Assembly (NCBI RefSeq): GCF_000276665.1
Contig: NW_004955480.1
Location: forward strand, 7,216,565-7,280,564
Origin: Chinchilla lanigera
Lineage: Eukaryota > Chordata > Mammalia > Rodentia > Chinchillidae
Length of the DNA: 64,000 nucleotides
Direction of reading: 5' to 3'
Positions 1 to 11,265 of this stretch are shown one piece after another (the stretch's first letter is position 1; every line of letters starts with the position of its first letter). Under the pieces are notes generated by a model. The model was given only the letters and a program-made list of their open reading frames with translations. It was not told the DNA's origin and made no database searches. Made by a program: the position numbers and the translations under genes.

Positions 1-345
1 ACTGAACAATGGATCACTCCTTGATGATTTAGGGCCCCCAGGACCAAATCACCCTTTAAAAGCCTCCTCTCTAAATACTTGAGGCGTTGTGGGGGAAGTT
101 TAGATCTAAACCATAACAGGCAGAGAACAGCTTGGTCATTAGCTCAGGGTTTTGCTGTCAGAGGCACATTGTGGTTTGAACCTAAGTGTGCCCAGGTTCA
201 GGGTGGAAATTCCCCTTGCAATTCCATAATTCTCCCAAAGAGCACTTTCAGCCTTTACAGATGAAAAACCTGATGCCACAGAGATCAGAGCAGCTTTGGG
301 GTCAGACTGTGAGGCACAGCCAATGCTTCCTCACTGACAGATGAC
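1..345. other. Unassigned sequence
   Basis: I see no repeat family, exon or RNA gene here. Short open frames exist but lack any recognisable motif. The stretch ends at the TSD of the LTR that follows. Confidence 0.5.
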
Positions 346-350
346 CTTGT

Positions 351-701
351 TGTCTTGGTTACTTTTCTCTCCTTGCTGGGACAAAATACCTGATGCTCAA
401 AATTAAGGAAGGAAAGGTTTATTTTGCTTATAGTTTGTGGAGGTTTTAGTCCATACTTGGAAGGTTACAAGGCAGAATGGCACATGGCAGAGGGCTCCAG
501 CTCATGGCGGCAGAACACAGCAAAAGCAACAAGCACTAAAAGGGAGGAATGGCTGCAAGCAGCTTCTTCCTCTCCCTTACATATGCAGCTATCCACCCCA
601 GGGTGGGTGTAGCTCTCACACCCATAATCAATCAAACTCTAAAAGCCTGCCCCATGACCTCATGAGGCTTTGGGGGGGACACACAGACACAAACCATAAC
701 A
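351..701 (-). mobile_element. MaLR-type (MT-like) solo LTR, complete
   Basis: This is a complete solo LTR of the ERVL-MaLR superfamily, lying in reverse. On the plus strand it runs from TGTCTTGGTTAC to CCATAACA, which is TG...CA as expected for LTR ends. It is flanked by an exact 5-bp TSD, CTTGT, at 346-350 and 702-706. TTTATT at 418-423 is an AATAAA polyadenylation signal on the element's own strand. There is no internal retroviral sequence and no coding capacity. A close relative lies at 37,698-38,042 and a more distant one at 45,953-46,359. Assignment to MT rather than another MaLR branch is inference from layout. Confidence 0.85.
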
Positions 702-706
702 CTTGT

Positions 707-1239
707 CTTAGGTCATCTACTAAGGATGACCTCAGTGGCCCTATGCTCACTTATGGACCCAGTGAATGTACAAGGAGAATCTTCTGTGGGGCTTTGAATT
801 CAGAGACCACACCAGCATTGGTAACACAGAATGCAGGGCCAAGGGCAGAAAAGATAAGGTAGAATATTCTTGAATGAATGAAGAATGAATAGTATACTAC
901 ATGAGGTATAACAGGCTCTGAAGTTTAAACACATTAGGTGAGATTTAACTGGAAGTTAACTGGAAGTTTAACTGGAAGTTGCACACACACAAGCCCAGTC
1001 TGTTTTTCCAGGCAGGGCAGTCTATAAGACAGCTATGTGCATTAGCAAAAGGGCCACCTTCTGAGGAGTCTACAACTCTTCTGTGAATAGGAGAAGCTTC
1101 CTGGAAATCCTGGCCAGCATCAGTGTCCCAGGGCTTGGCAAAACATTCAGGATTTTAGTCCCTTGTTCCTGACTCGTTGGCTAGCTGCCTTTTTATGGTG
1201 TATAAACTGCCCAATTGAATAAGATTTCTTTTTATTTAA
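707..1239. other. Unassigned sequence
   Basis: No gene or repeat family is recognised apart from the short tandem repeat at 945-978, which is listed separately. Confidence 0.5.
945..978. repeat. 11-bp tandem repeat, three copies
   Basis: The unit TTAACTGGAAG occurs three times in a row. The third copy carries one extra T. No function is suggested. Confidence 0.8.
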
Positions 1240-1310
1240 TTTAATCACACAGAGTCTAACACAGTACCTGTCATACAGATTATGTTCATTAAATATTGAT
1301 TGAACACAGC
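1240..1310 (+). mobile_element. L2 LINE 3' end fragment
   Basis: The sequence follows the plus-strand order of the L2 tail: a 'CACAGTACCTG' block, then 'TTCATTAAATATTGATTGAA', matching the degenerate end of mammalian L2 elements. It is short and ancient, and its 5' boundary is uncertain. Confidence 0.55.
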
Positions 1311-1414
1311 AAGACTTTGAGGACAGTGCTAATTGACTCCTGCCACACAGCACACAGGAAGGTGTTTGGGCTTTGTACCACAGAGAAGGTTGGAAATGAT
1401 TCTAAAAGTATTTC

Positions 1415-1495
1415 AGGGACTAGGATAAAGCTCAGTGGTAGAACACTTGCCCAGTGTGGCTGAAGACAGGGATTCAAGTTCTAGTATCACAGAAA
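1415..1495 (+). mobile_element. ID-like SINE, diverged
   Basis: A tRNA-Ala-derived SINE in plus orientation. It has a degenerate A box (AAGCTCAGTGGTAGAAC) and a degenerate B box (GGGATTCAAGTTC), then an A-rich tail near 1,490-1,505. It is clearly older than the ID copies at 2,865 and 60,096, because the body has drifted at many sites. Confidence 0.75.
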
Positions 1496-1499
1496 GAAA

Positions 1500-2244
1500 A
1501 AGAAACATAAGGTATTTCAGGATTTGGGCTTGTCAGGGAAGCAGAAAGGCATCCTGGTCAAAGGAAATGAAGAGCTAAGATGCTATGAGCACAGAGCTCT
1601 GGGGCAGGGTCATTGGGTGGTTTGCTAATCCCTGCAACTGGAAGTCTTTGCAGATGGAAAAAGAGTTGTACGTTTGAAGGATGAGATAGTCATCGGTTTC
1701 CATGCTTGAGTGCTGTGACAGCTTTCTGTCAAGATAACACAATGTCTAAGCTTATAAAGAGAACTATTCATTTTAGCTTCTGCTTGTAGAGGTTTTTGGC
1801 CAATGGTCAGGAGGATCCATTGCTTTTAACCACTGGTAGGTGCGCCAGAAGAAAATGTCAGAAACTACCTTGTGGAGCAAACAGCTCACTTTATGGCCAG
1901 GAAGCAAAGAAGAGGCAGGGGTCAGGGTCCTATTTGGAGGCATGCTCCAAATGCCCCAAGAATCTCCCACTAGATACTCTTCATAAAGGTTTAACCACTT
2001 CCTCATAGTGCCACTCTGGGGCTCAAGCCTTTAACACATGGGATTTGGGGGGATTTTAACACATGGGATCCTCACTACAGCAGAATGCAGTGTGGTTGGG
2101 ACTTCACGGGGTGTCAAGTTGGTGTCGTGTTTCTGGGGGAGATACTCTTTCTTTTCTACGCCATCTGCATTGTTAGCACTCCCTGGAAAATCAGAGCTTG
2201 TAGGATATGTACCTGGGAAGAGACTCTTTGTAGGAATAGGTTCA
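1500..2244. other. Unassigned sequence with a short direct repeat
   Basis: No gene or repeat family is recognised. A 15-bp direct repeat, TTTAACACATGGGAT, occurs at 2,030-2,044 and again at 2,055-2,069, with G-rich sequence between. It looks like a local slippage duplication. Confidence 0.5.
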
Positions 2245-2643
2245 TCTGCTTATGGAAGCTGAGAAGTCCCACAGGCTGCGTCTTGTGAACTGGAGACTCA
2301 GGGAAGCTGGTGGTGAAATTTGAAGGCCTGTGATATGAATGCTATTCTGGGACCAAAAGTCTGAAAATCAGGAGCTCTAAGAGCAGAAAAAGGTGGGTGT
2401 CCCAGCTGAAGTGCACAAGGGAAGATAATCCTGTCTTCCTCCATCTTTCTGATATATTCAGTCTTCCATCTATTGGAATGCCCACTCATATTGGGGAAGA
2501 GGACCATTTACTTTATTCCCTTCACCAATTGCTGTGCTAATCTATGAGAAAATATCCTCATAGACATACTTAGAGACAGTGCTTTGCTGGGCATCTGGTT
2601 TCCCCTGGCCTGGTCAAGTGGACACAAAAATTAACCACCACAA
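2245..2643 (-). mobile_element. ERVL MLT2-type LTR, old
   Basis: In plus orientation the sequence reads as the reverse of an MLT2-like LTR. The block GAGAAGTCCCACAGGCTGCG is followed by a 'CCAGCTGAAG' segment, 'GAATGCCCACTCATATTGGG', and finally 'GACACAAAAATTAACCACCA'. These blocks are in the expected order. Many substitutions and indels show it is ancient. No coding sequence remains. Confidence 0.75.
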
Positions 2644-2774
2644 CTTCCATTGCCAAAGTTCTGCCTTCTCTGATACAGCACATCCTGGGAATGGAGGTCC
2701 TGGAATTTTTCCTAGAGGAGATTGGATTTGACTTTAGAACACTAGGGAGCCTCTGTATGTTCTTGTGCAAATCC

Positions 2775-3690
2775 ATTCAAATATTATTCATTCTTTCATT
2801 CGGTCCTTCTGCATTGAGCAGGACCAGGAAATTAGCATAGAGTGGTGTATAAAGATAATCATGGGGGGCTGGGGATTTAGCTCAGAGGTAAAAGCGCCTG
2901 CCTGGCATACGCAAGGTCGTGAGTTCGGTTCCCGGTACCGGAGAAAAACCAAAAAAAAAAAAAAAAAAAAAAGATAATCATGGACCTTTCTTGTAGGAAG
3001 CTTGCAGCCAAGTAAGAGGGATGTACCTCAGTTGAATAGTCAGAATAATTAACACATATGTGTACACAGATGTATATAAGATGGATGAGATATGTGCTAT
3101 GCAACATAGTATCATTAGTTTACTAGAATGACCAAGCATATTTCTGTGAAAGAATGAAACAAACCAAAGCTGCACAGGTAAAAATACTGTCAAAGGAAGA
3201 CTTCTTTGAAGAAATGAAGTTTCAGCTGAGATTAAAGAATCTATTTAAATAGAAAAATGGGACGTAGGGTGCCAAGATGGCATTCCAAGGAGGAATTAGA
3301 GGTGCGAGTGTTTTGTGGTAGGAGGAGGGCAGTTGGTTATCATCCAGCCAGAGAAGAGGGAATCTAAGATGTAATCTGAGACTAAAGATTAAGTTGGTGA
3401 CCACATCATATCTGGCTGTGAATAAACTGTATTAAGGGAGTATTTCTTTTTTTTTTTTAATTCTAAGAGCAATAAGAAGGATGCTTCTTTTGCTGAGGGT
3501 TTAAGAGTGGGTGCATAATTAGAGTAGCATTTAAAACTCTCTCTCAGACTGCTGAGTGGAGAAGGGTGTGAAAGGATTTGAAAACAGATGCAGGAAGATG
3601 AAAGAAAACATTACAGTTTTCCAGGTAAAAGATGACAGTGAGCGTGATGGAGACTAGATTGGCTTCAGAGGGTGTCGAGTAGGAGCAGGT
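2775..3690 (-). mobile_element. L2 LINE, reverse orientation, interrupted by an ID SINE
   Basis: The order of blocks matches the antisense of an L2 3' region: a 'CATTCAAATATTATTCATTC' start, then after the SINE 'GGACCTTTCTTGTAGG', then the 'AAGAAATGAAGTTTCAGCTG' block near 3,205, then a 'GACTGCTGAGTGGAGAAGG' block near 3,550. The young ID SINE at 2,865-2,969 sits inside it, so the L2 was there first. The far end (3,300-3,690) is less certain than the start. Confidence 0.6.
2865..2969 (+). mobile_element. ID SINE (tRNA-Ala-derived), full length and young
   Basis: A full-length ID SINE starting GGGGCTGGGGATTTAGCTCA, with a tRNA-like A box (TAGCTCAGAGGTAAAAGC) and B box (GAGTTCGGTTCC), a CCGGTACCGG 3' body and an A tail of about 20. 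It is flanked by a 14-bp TSD, AAAGATAATCATGG, at 2,851-2,864 and 2,970-2,983. The good TSD and long pure A tail indicate recent L1-mediated insertion. It is a retroposon, not a functional tRNA gene. Confidence 0.93.
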
Positions 3691-4189
3691 GCCGGCCTAA
3701 CTGGCAGTACTGCAATGGGGAAGTAGGAACTCCTTCCAGGCACCGCCTCCATCTGTTCTTGTCAACAGTATGTACCTGTGTCTTCTAGTCCCAAATCAGT
3801 ATTTAGTGACTGATGCTCACTTTACGTGCTTCCCAGAATTCCCTGTAACAGCACATCCTCAACGTTCATCAACTGTTCAATGCTGACGCAACTACTCCCC
3901 TCCCCTCCCACTCCCTGCCTTTACCTGCTTTTGATGAGCTTCACCTTTTACAGTATCTTCATTACTTGCCAGTTCTTTCAACATCCTTTATATTTTTTCA
4001 AAGCAGAGATTAAATGTCCCTTCTCTTTCCCATTTTTGAGTCTCATTATTTCTGAGTTTCTTTTCGGTTATTAGTGGTCCTGTTTTCAAGTGCCTCTTGC
4101 CTTTGAGAAGCTCTTATGACTCTCTTAAGCCCAGTGCAATTTTCTTGCCCTGTCCTCCTCCCCCTATAAGCTTTAAGTGTGGCGTTATG
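3691..4189. other. Unassigned sequence, pyrimidine-rich
   Basis: The 3,890-4,080 part is C/T-rich and may be a worn L2 body running into the L2 tail that follows. No gene is recognised. Confidence 0.4.
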
Positions 4190-4312
4190 GTTTTCTTTCA
4201 TTCCCTTTCCACTTCTTCAGCTACAACTGTAGACACTTGCTCCTCTATGATTGCCAAGCAGTGTCTGGCACAATGCAGAGACTCAACAAGCATTGTTAAG
4301 TTTGTTCGTTTG
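4190..4312 (+). mobile_element. L2 LINE 3' end
   Basis: The blocks 'ACTGTAGACACTTGCTCC', 'GTGTCTGGCACAATGCAG' and 'CTCAACAAGCATTG' follow the order of the L2 3' terminus in plus orientation. It is old and diverged. Confidence 0.6.
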
Positions 4313-4680
4313 GTTGAGCACATAAAATGTCATGGATCACTTGCAGTGTTCTTCTAGCGCTCTCTTCCTTATATCTGTGTATGTATGCTGGGGGCTACCT
4401 GAGTACAGGAACCTCATGAAATAATTGGATTTTTCTCTGGATCCACAACTGGGATATGAATTTTTGCTTTGAGAATATCTTTATTTTATTGGGTGTGCAT
4501 CATAAATGCTTGTTCTTTCAGTAAACTCTTACTGATACGTTTACGTTTCCCATAAGTTGTTAGACCACTTTATATGATCTGGATAATGGGTCCCAGTTTC
4601 TCTATCTGCTAAGAAGCAATAATCAGGAAAAAGAAAAAAAAAAACTAGAACAAAACAAAACATAGCCTTTACGGACATTT
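4313..4680. other. Unassigned sequence
   Basis: No gene, RNA or repeat family is recognised. An A-rich run lies near 4,628-4,645. Confidence 0.5.
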
Positions 4681-4694
4681 AGAGAACATGCATT

Positions 4695-4787
4695 AGGGGC
4701 TGGGGATTTAGCTCAGTGGCACAGTGCCTGCCTGGCAAGCGTGAAGTCGTGAGTTTGATTCCCAGTACTGGGAAAAAAAAAATAAAA
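4695..4787 (+). mobile_element. ID SINE, full length and young
   Basis: The body starts GGGGCTGGGGATTTAGCTCA and keeps the A box, the B box (GAGTTTGATTCC) and an A-rich tail with a few T. A 14-bp TSD (AGAGAACATGCATT) flanks it at 4,681-4,694 and 4,788-4,801. It is the same body type as the copies at 2,865, 58,121 and 60,096. Confidence 0.92.
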
Positions 4788-4801
4788 AGAGAACATGCAT
4801 T

Positions 4802-7744
4802 TATCCTACATACAAGAACTGTGTTAGAGTCCAAAGATGTGAAAACAGCTAAAAGTGGGAATGAGGAGGCAAAAGGATGGTGATTTCTTTGTCAAGGAGC
4901 TCCTTTGAAGCTTCAGTTGCAAGTCAGGATACTGTTCTAGGGTGGAAATAGTCTCCAAGGTAAGGTCATTTCTCTTATTCTTTATCTGGCCTTTTTCCTT
5001 TTGCAGGTTGATGTTAAGGATAAGAGAAGGTAACAGATTTGAAAGTGTGGTGAATAAATAAAAGCACTGTACAAGTTCCACGTTAAGGAATCATCACTGA
5101 ATCAATGGTTAAGGTTCATATAATGGGTGGGGCACTTGGTTAGTGAAAGGGGGTTTTTGTGGATTGATAGAAATAGTTATTTCCAGAAATTTTCTGTTGT
5201 TTGCTGCTTACTGTTAGTTCGGATCAGCTTAATGCCTTTTTTTTTTTAATGTACTCAGAGATTTGTGATGGAATTAGCTATGCAAATTGAATCCTTAAAA
5301 AAAACCTTCACAAACCTGTATGTTATATTTATAAACTTTACATTGTACTAAAGTCAGCAAATGTCACAGAATTAAAATCAGTAAATGCAAAAGTGAAGGT
5401 TTCCATAGCAACAGTAACTAACCCATATTGCATGTAAAATGGAATGTACATTAGGATTTACATTTAATCATCTATTAGTAGAAAAAAAAATCCCATATAG
5501 AACAGGTGCAATATGGATACTTTACAGTGGCCCTAGTAACTCTTTACCTTTTATGCTTTAGGTTTTTATTTAGATTTTTTAAAACTCTTGTGCCTGTCAA
5601 GTTTTGACTTTTTTAAGGAAATGAAGGAAGGAAAAACAAGAGGCAACATTAGGGCAGAGGTATGTACTCTTAGGCTTAAATGCAGGTGAACATTACTATT
5701 GCATAAATTATCAATCAACTCAGTAGGTGTTTCAGGGAAAGAAATAGACCTAGAATACTAAATGTTTATGAAATTGTTGCACATGGGGCACGTAAGAACA
5801 ATTTCTATCTGGCATAGTCGGTTTTCCAAATCTGCAGCTCCTCTAAAACAGCAATGCAGGATGATTTGGGGACTTTGATTGTGGAAAGAACAGAGGAGTA
5901 CGACAGGATTGGAACTGGAGATTATAGTTCCAGCCCATCATTCTTTGCATCTGGCCCCTTGTGAACTTTATTTCTTCCTATAATGCATCCCTTGCCTAGT
6001 ACTGAAGTTTGTGAGAATGAAATAGGAGTGGGGGTGCTCTGTAGAGTCTAGAGCTCTCCAAAAGAATTATGGTTTTCAGAAAGCAAGCCTCATCCCCAGA
6101 ATTTAGACTCTGCCTTTGACTTGCTATGCCTGGAAAGGGTCTATCCTTGGCTGTCTGCTTGCTCTGCAGGCCCACCCAACACTTCCGTGGAGAACTGAGT
6201 CATCCTGGAGTATGGTTTGCCTCCTCCAGATCAGTCCATATCAGATGACTGTAGAAAGAGACTCTACATTGGGCAAGATTTTTTATAAAATTGGAAGAGG
6301 TTTTAGTGGTGACTAAACAAATGATTCATTTGAAAACGCAGTTGGCTTTTAAAAATAACTTTGAGTAAAATCAATCATAAGGTTTTTTTTTTTTTCTCTA
6401 TAAACTTTCTTATTCTTCAGTATGCCTTGGCTTTGCTGTAAGCTCTCTGAATTGGGTCTGCACTAAGCCACAGGATCTGCTTTTTATCAAGTAACCATGG
6501 TAATTTAAAGAATTATTTTTAAATCAATTAATTTGGTATAGCTTTAGGAATTAGAATGAAGTTATCTGGCTACCACCCAGATCAGAATCCTGCCAGCTAG
6601 CCCAGAAGCCTGCTCTAATCACAACCCCTTGATTGTGTAGGATTTATTGACTTTTTTGGTATTAATTCTCATGTTTCCCATAACCCTTTCAGTGGCCTGC
6701 CTCCCTTCCCAGTGAATACTTGTTGGCTATTTTTTATTCCCTGTTTTCTGGCCCACCAGATGTGCCCTAACTTCCTTCTGCTTTTCTTGCCTGGAGTCTG
6801 ATAACATGCATGTCTTGTGGGTGTGGCAGTCTATCTCACTATACATTTTGAGGATTCAAATCACCTTTTCTTACTACATAGAATTTTCGATTCATGCTCA
6901 TTAAATGTTTTTTTCAAAGACTGTTTAAGTTTTTATCAAACATCCGTCATATGCATACATTAACATGAGCGTAAGTGAAACAACTTGGTTTAAGTATTTC
7001 TGAGGCTTATCATACATAGAATTGTTTTTTAATGCATAATTGTCCATGGTTTTTCATGTAGAGCAACCTCTATATACCATCACAAACATTGGTGAGATAA
7101 CACTTTTCAAAATAACACATTAAAAAATTGCCATACTGGGCTCTGAGCATGCTTTGCATTAGGCGGAGCTTGCCTGGTTTTCAATTCTATTTTCAGGAAT
7201 GTAACTCATCTTGTTGGTGTATACTCTGCCTCTTCCCCCAACTGTTTGATTCTGAGAAGTTAAAGAGTGGTTCATCTCCCTCTCTGATTTTTTCTAAGCC
7301 ATTCTCATCCATGCTGCAAATTATGATTTTTTTAATATTTGCATATGCATAATGACAAATGACAGTGATGGTTTGACACAGGAGATATATCATCATCTGA
7401 TCATAAAACATGCATTAGGATATCATGTTGATATTGGAAAAAATGTGCATTTTAATTAATGCATTATATATGGACAAAGAGATACGAGATTTTATAGTTC
7501 TTACTGTCTGATAACCTTCTTTCTTGCCTAAAATATATTCGAAACATCCTGCCTTAAATATGATATACTGTATTTCAAAACCTCCTTATTTTCCAGTCTA
7601 TGTATTATCATGATCTATATAAACAATACTTTTTTGTCTTGTCACCTAATTTTATTGTAAGTGTTTTCCATAGGATTTTGGTTTTGCATAGCTATGTCTA
7701 CTCTGTAAAGGGAATTGGAGATAGCTTAAAATGATGCTATCGTT
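4802..7744. other. Long unassigned AT-rich sequence
   Basis: Nearly 3 kb with no repeat family or gene that I can defend. Open frames at 6,116-6,316 and 7,128-7,411 are short, overlap on opposite strands and have no known motif. Very old repeats too worn to recognise by eye are possible. Confidence 0.5.
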
Positions 7745-8100
7745 ATTTGCAACACTTAAAAAACAGAAGTAACACAAATGTCTTCTAAGTGATGAATGAA
7801 TACACAGTGGGATACACCCATGCAATGCAAGTCAGAGATGAGAGATTCAGACACTTGCTGCAGTGCAAATGGGCCTCAGGAACATGCTAGATAAAAGAAG
7901 CTTATCACAGAAGACCACATACAGCATAATTATGTGGATTGGAACAGGGATTGCTGTAATAGATACAAGGGGTTTTTTTGGGATAATGGAAATCTTCTAA
8001 AACTATATGGTAATGAAAGTATAATTTGTAAATTTATTAAAAATTACAACACCTGCATTTTATGATTTGTAAATTATACCTCAGTTAGAATATGGTAGCT
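7745..8100 (+). mobile_element. L1M-type LINE 3' fragment
   Basis: Blocks in order match the 3' end of an old L1 in plus orientation: 'ACACAAATGTCTTCTAAGTG', 'GATGAATGAATACACAGTGG', 'TAAAAGAAGCTTATCACAG', 'GGATAATGGAAATCTTCTA' and 'GTAAATTATACCTCAGTTAG'. These correspond to the last part of ORF2 and the 3'UTR. Coding capacity is lost. Confidence 0.78.
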
Positions 8101-8108
8101 TTCTAACA

Positions 8109-8445
8109 CAGTGATAAAATCAACAGTGAGATAATCAACCAACAAGGAGGCAAGACTTATTTTAGTTCACGGTTTCAGAGGTTTCAGTCTATGGCTGCTT
8201 GGCCCTGTTGATTTGGGAATATGTTGTGCAGAATATGGTAGAGCAAAACCATTCGTCTCATGGCAGCTGGAAAGAGAGGAGAAAAAAAGGAAGGTCTGAG
8301 GTCCCAGTATTCACATGAAGGTCATGTCCCCCATGACTGAACTTCCTTCCACTGAGCCCTACCCCCTTAAGATTCCACCACCTCCCAATAGCATCACAGA
8401 AAGGGTCTTTGGGGAATGCTCCATGTCCAAAATATAGTAGGAACA
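8109..8445 (-). mobile_element. MaLR-type LTR, partial and old
   Basis: The plus strand carries 'TTCACGGTTTCAGAGGTTTC', then 'CAGTCTATGGCTGCTTGGCC', 'CTCATGGCAGCTGG' and 'CCACCACCTCCCAATAGCA'. These are the antisense block order of a MaLR LTR. The typical outer ends are worn, so I call it partial. Confidence 0.7.
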
Positions 8446-8564
8446 TTAAGAATACATTTTGCCACCATTGCTGTTTTCACATATGGTTCAGATTAAAAGT
8501 GCATAAATACTGTAAAATATTAAAGTTTGTTACAATGTTCCTTGTGAATTTAAGCTTTGGAGTT

Positions 8565-8628
8565 GTGTATGCATGAGTGTGAGTGTGTGTGTGAGTGTGT
8601 GTGTGTGTGCATGTGTGTGTGCATGCAT
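8565..8628. repeat. (TG)n microsatellite
   Basis: An imperfect (TG)n tract with GA and CATG interruptions. It is flanked by TATGCAT on the left and GCATGCATA on the right. It has some Z-DNA potential and is an expected length-polymorphic site. Confidence 0.9.
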
Positions 8629-8639
8629 AAGGTAGAAAT

Positions 8640-9920
8640 GTGGAAAGCATAAAGACAAAGAGCATTTTTTGTCATAAAATCTCCAGGTGGATAGAGATGA
8701 CTAGCCCTATCAGGGTTAACTATTGGCCAAATGCCAGATTCTCTATTTTACCATTTTATCCCATCCTATCCCACCCACACTTTTGTGATGTGCAGCCCAC
8801 TTCATTTTGAGACAGTTATCCTATTGTCTTAAATTTCCAGTTGTTAAAAGAAATTTTTAAATTTAAACTCAAGGCTGCTAGTCAATCACCACTCCTTTTC
8901 TGAGTGTGTACAAAATAATTTCCTTATCTCCTCTGTAAAATAATCCTTTACTCTCTAAGTATTGGAAGCTAATTGTCCTGAGATTTTAGATCTTTCCTGA
9001 TGCATTAAATAATCCCAGGGGACTCTGTGCTCTTCAAGCGAGTAGATGTGTCCTATCTATCTGTTAGCACAGTATTTCTACCAACTGCTTCCTGAACTGT
9101 CTTATCCCTCATCAGATGGTGATCATCTTATGTAATTGCTTTCCCTCACCAGGCAGTACCAGTGAAACTTCTAGACTTCTAGAAGCATGCAGTCCAGTCC
9201 AAGTGAACTGGCCAGGCTCGGTTCAAATATCATAGATCTTTTGCTTTCCTTGCATTTGCATGCAGAAATCCTATGAAGCATTACTTCATATTTTGTTATC
9301 TTCTGCTGACAAAGAGGGAAATTTGAATAATAGTCACATGAGTAGTCAGAAAATCTAAAATCTTTCCTCTGTTTTCGTTTCCCTTCTCAAATTGATTTCT
9401 AGACTAGTTGCAAATGTTCTTGATTCCAATGCTATGAGAAAGATATACAGTCCAGCTTATGTTGATTTTTAACCCTCCAAAATGCCAGAAGTCATCTGAG
9501 ACTCTGAGAATGTTTGTTACAAAACAATCAAACATTTTTCTGTGTTTGCGAAGTGCAAGGCATCCACTCTTAGTGCAGGTGTTAAAGAAACAGTGACAGA
9601 ACAAAGTTTTTAAGAAACCTTTATACAACTTATACGGTGGTGGAGAAACTGTATTATAAACAATGCAAGGGGCACATACATGGTGCAGCATTGCATTGAG
9701 TTAAGGTTGAAAAAGTGTGATCCAGTTGAGAAGAGCAGAAGCTCACACTGTTAATGAAAGAAGTGTGGATATTCATCTCTGTTGCAAATGAAAATAAAGG
9801 TCAGAAATGAAAATAGAAATATAAAAGTAAAACTACTATGAAGAAAAAGAGTGGCAGAAAATAGAGAGCTGTGAGGGAGACTACTTTAAATAACAGACCA
9901 GTGATGCTTTCTCCAAGGAA
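8640..9920. other. Unassigned sequence
   Basis: No gene or repeat family is recognised. The open frame on the minus strand at 9,404-9,691 (95 codons) has no recognisable domain and no splice or promoter context. Confidence 0.5.
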
Positions 9921-9923
9921 ATG

Positions 9924-10260
9924 TGTATTAGTCAGATTTCCTGTTGTTGGACAAAATACTCGACACCTACACCTTAAAGGGTTAATTTGCTCATAGTTTC
10001 AGGGGGTTCAGTTCATGATTGGTGGCTCCAAGGCAGAAATATCATGGTGGAAAGGAGACGACAGGCAAAGATAGTTATTTTGTGGCAGTCAGGAAGCGGA
10101 GCAGGGAAATAGCACCAGACAGGAAAGGAGCAAGAGACCACATACAGTACCCAAGGCTAGGCCTCCATGATCACTCAGACACACCAAGAAGTGTGCTTCA
10201 CTAATCTCCCTAACCAATTAAGTTGACCTTCACTTTGATTATCACAGGCAGCACTGCAAC
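9924..10260 (-). mobile_element. MaLR-type LTR, diverged
   Basis: It begins TGTATTAGTCAGATTTCCTG, then 'GACAAAATACTCGACACC', 'CATAGTTTCAGGGGGTTCAG', 'ATCATGGTGGAAAGG' and 'GGAAGCGGAGCAGGG'. These are the antisense order of a MaLR LTR. The far end is eroded, and no TSD is visible. Confidence 0.72.
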
Positions 10261-10299
10261 AGAAGGGACGCCACTGGTGTGCAGATGCCTGCCTAAATA

Positions 10300-10530
10300 C
10301 TGGTCCTCCAAAAAGAAAAAAAGTTTATGTATATATATACCAAAAAATTTAATATAAATTTTACTGATAAAAATATAGTTTATGAAAAATAATAAAGGGT
10401 ATTGTACAATTTAGAATAAAATATTTATAACCTATAATTTTAATAAAAATGCATAATTTATAATATATTATATTTTATTACTTATAATAAAATATACAGT
10501 ACTCTTTATTATAAATTCTATATAGCCAAT
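10300..10530. repeat. Strongly AT-rich block
   Basis: About 230 bp composed almost entirely of A and T, with many overlapping TATAAT, TAATAT and AATAAA strings and several short inverted repeats near 10,440-10,525. It is low-complexity sequence and may act as an easily unwound region. No family is assigned. Confidence 0.75.
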
Positions 10531-10900
10531 TAATTCTCTCCAAATGCTTTCATTGATTTTTGCTGAACTCTTGTAGTCCTAGCCAAATGGTAATTTTAAT
10601 TGATGAATAACAGTAGTTCTGACATGAATGTTGGCTGGTATTTTCTTTTACATTAATGAGTAAGAAGAAAAATGAAACAACAGAGGTGAATATCTGAACT
10701 CTATTCATTCATCAATGACAGAGGTTACTGTTTTTCTGAACCAGACAACAGTTCTTAAATACTAGAAGAGTATTTCCTCAAGTTTTATGCTATTCACATT
10801 GTAATGTCTACTGATCTTGCACTGCTATGCTTGGTCTGCATTAGTCACACTTTCCAATCATTCCCTTAAATCTAAACAATCAACAAACATTTACCAGTTT
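10531..10900. other. Unassigned sequence
   Basis: No gene or repeat family is recognised. Confidence 0.5.
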
Positions 10901-10904
10901 CTGT

Positions 10905-11265
10905 GGTGTAGATATAGTGCACCTTGATTTATGGTTAGGTTATGTCCTCACACATCTCTCATCGGTTGAAAATATTGCAAGTGGGAAACACATTAACACA
11001 CCTAAATTACTGTATGTATGTCACAGTTTAGCAGCATGTGAAGCACAGAAGTATGCGGTAGAGTCTCTGCTGTTTTCCCTTGTGATCTTGAGCTGATGGA
11101 GAGCTGCGTTTTGCTGTTGTTACCCAATATTAGGAGGACATTGAATTGCATATTGCTAACCTGGAAAAAGATACAAATTCAGAGTTCTACTTACAGTTTT
11201 TACTGAATGTGTATTGCTTTCACACCATCATAAAGTTGAGCCATCGTAGGTCGAGCCATCCTTAT
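10905..11265. mobile_element. TcMar-Tigger-type DNA transposon, non-autonomous
   Basis: The segment contains 'AGTCTCTGCTGTTTTCCC', 'GAATTGCATATTGCTAACC', 'CTGAATGTGTATTGCTTTC', 'ACACCATCATAAAGTTGAG' and 'CCATCGTAGGTCGAGCCATC'. This is the block order of a common mammalian Tigger-derived element whose right end repeats a 'CATCGTAAGTCGA'-like motif. No transposase frame remains. The exact family name is not resolved. Confidence 0.68.

Noticed and set aside
2865..2969. tRNA-Ala-like gene with A and B boxes
   Set aside because: It has an A tail, a TSD and many near-identical copies, and it lacks a complete cloverleaf. It is an ID retroposon.
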